Source: Dehalococcoidia bacterium
Lineage (GTDB): Bacteria; Chloroflexota; Dehalococcoidia; GIF9; AB-539-J10
Assembly (NCBI GenBank): GCA_023128875.1
Contig: JAGMDB010000179.1
Span: 1-5,161, forward strand
Direction of reading: 5' to 3'
DNA length: 5,161 nucleotides
Under the pieces are notes generated by a model that saw only the letters and a list, made by a program, of their open reading frames with translations, did not search any database and was not told the origin of the DNA. Numbering within the stretch: the stretch's first letter is position 1; each line of letters starts with the position of its first letter. The position numbers were made by a program, and so were the translations under genes. Below, piece after piece: positions 4,231-5,161 of the stretch.

Positions 4231-5161
4231 ATGAAGAAGGTGTTTCTATGTGTACTTGCTGTAGCATTGCTGTCAGGACTGGTGGCTTGTGCCCAACCAA
4301 CAGTCAGTGGTGAGGTAATACAATCAGAAAAACAAAGGATAACTTCTCCAGAAGTAGATAAAGCTGAGCTAACAACTCTGGCAAACGGAAATAGCGCCTT
4401 TGCCTTCGACCTGTATCAGGCACTCAGAGATGAGGATGGCAATTTATTCTACTCTCCTTACAGCATCTCGCTAGCGTTGGCAATGACCTATGCCGGAGCC
4501 AGAGGTGAGACCGAAAAGCAGATGGCAGACACACTGCACTTTACACTCCCCCAAGACCGTTTACATCTGGCATTCAATAGCCTGGATTTGGAACTAAGTC
4601 AGCGTGGTAAAGGTGCTAAAGGCAAGGACGGTGAGGGTTTCAGACTGAATATCGCTAATGCCATCTGGGGGCAAAAGGATTATCACTTCCTTGCCACCTT
4701 CCTTGATGTTCTGGCTGAGAATTATGGTGCCGGGCTGAGAGTTCTAGACTTCACCAAGGAGCCAGAAAAGTCTCGCATCGTTATCAATGACTGGGTAAGG
4801 GAAGAGACAGAAGGACGGATTGAAAACCTGCTTCCGCCGGGCTCTGTTGATCCACCTACCAGTCTTGTCCTCACCAATGCCATTTACTTCAACGCGGCGT
4901 GGCAATATCCCTTCGAGGAGAATGCCACCACAGACGGACTTTTCCATCTGCTTGAGGGAGGGGAGGTCAGTGTGCCAATGATGGGGCAGGAAAAGTCTTT
5001 AGGTTATGCGGAGAGCGAAGGCTATCAGGCGGTGGAACTACCCTACGATGGTCGTGAGCTCTCAATGGTAATTCTGCTACCTCAAGCTGGCAATTTTGAG
5101 ACATTTGAAAAATCTCTCGATGTCCAGCAGGTCGATACTATTATTAAGAACCTGGGCTCCA
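4231..5161 (+). CDS. Serpin-family protease inhibitor lipoprotein (3' end outside window)
   Basis: A bacterial serpin, a suicide inhibitor that traps serine or cysteine proteases by inserting its cleaved reactive loop into a beta sheet. Residues 1-20 are a lipoprotein signal: MKK, a hydrophobic core, and the lipobox LVAC with Cys20 as the lipidated residue, so the protein should be tethered to the outer face of a membrane. A linker of about 30 residues precedes the serpin domain at about 50. Family signatures are NLFYSPYSISLALAM (71-85) with YAGARGET (87-94), NAIWGQ (143-148), LVLTNAIYFNAAW (212-224), VPMMGQ (248-253) and VELPYDGRELSMVILLP (268-284). The window ends after 310 complete residues; roughly 100 are missing, including the reactive-centre loop and the C-terminal signature. 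Inhibitory activity and target protease therefore cannot be judged. The start is fixed by the ribosome binding site at 4215 and the signal peptide. Confidence 0.95.
   Translation, partial: MKKVFLCVLAVALLSGLVACAQPTVSGEVIQSEKQRITSPEVDKAELTTLANGNSAFAFDLYQALRDEDGNLFYSPYSISLALAMTYAGARGETEKQMADTLHFTLPQDRLHLAFNSLDLELSQRGKGAKGKDGEGFRLNIANAIWGQKDYHFLATFLDVLAENYGAGLRVLDFTKEPEKSRIVINDWVREETEGRIENLLPPGSVDPPTSLVLTNAIYFNAAWQYPFEENATTDGLFHLLEGGEVSVPMMGQEKSLGYAESEGYQAVELPYDGRELSMVILLPQAGNFETFEKSLDVQQVDTIIKNLGS

Overview
The window looks like an accessory region of a bacterial chromosome with moderate GC content. It carries three uncharacterised or poorly characterised proteins, a decayed tyrosine recombinase, and the front part of a secreted serpin at the right edge. 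The host cannot be named from this sequence. Lipoprotein serpins and mixtures of such genes occur in uncultured Chloroflexota (Dehalococcoidia-like) genomes, among others, so I treat that only as a weak guess. Shine-Dalgarno sequences are clear (AAGGGGG, AGGAAGG, AGGAGGTGA), so this is a conventional bacterial translation system.

Layout. (1) 3-1181, plus strand: a protein, probably cut at its 5' end by the window, with a helical C-terminal half that resembles HEPN/abortive-infection domains and a terminal zinc ribbon. (2) 1182-1400: a convergent intergenic gap holding a 9-bp perfect hairpin. (3) 1401-2204, minus strand: an HNH endonuclease with a four-cysteine zinc site and a separate C-terminal domain. 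(4) 2205-2647: a control and relic region. It holds a near-consensus plus-strand promoter (TTGTTC, 17 bp, TATAAT), the last 53 codons of a XerC/D-like recombinase, and an 8-bp inverted repeat. (5) 2648-3928, plus strand: an unrecognised 426-residue protein with one membrane segment and two tandem Cys/His modules. (6) 3929-4230: a structured element shaped like an integron attC site directly after that stop codon, then a perfect palindrome upstream of the next gene. (7) 4231 to the end, plus strand: a lipoprotein serpin, incomplete at its 3' end.

How the parts may fit together. An HNH nuclease, a HEPN-like protein and a recombinase relic side by side suggest a mobile or defence-type accessory locus. 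The most interesting arrangement is around 2620-4027. The membrane/zinc protein starts 27 bases after a GTTACAT and ends 17 bases before an 82-bp element bounded by GTCTAAC and GTTATAT. That is the anatomy of an integron gene cassette, although the element's internal L-box pairing is poor and no integron integrase is present in the window. The serpin appears to be an independent housekeeping or envelope gene with its own leader.
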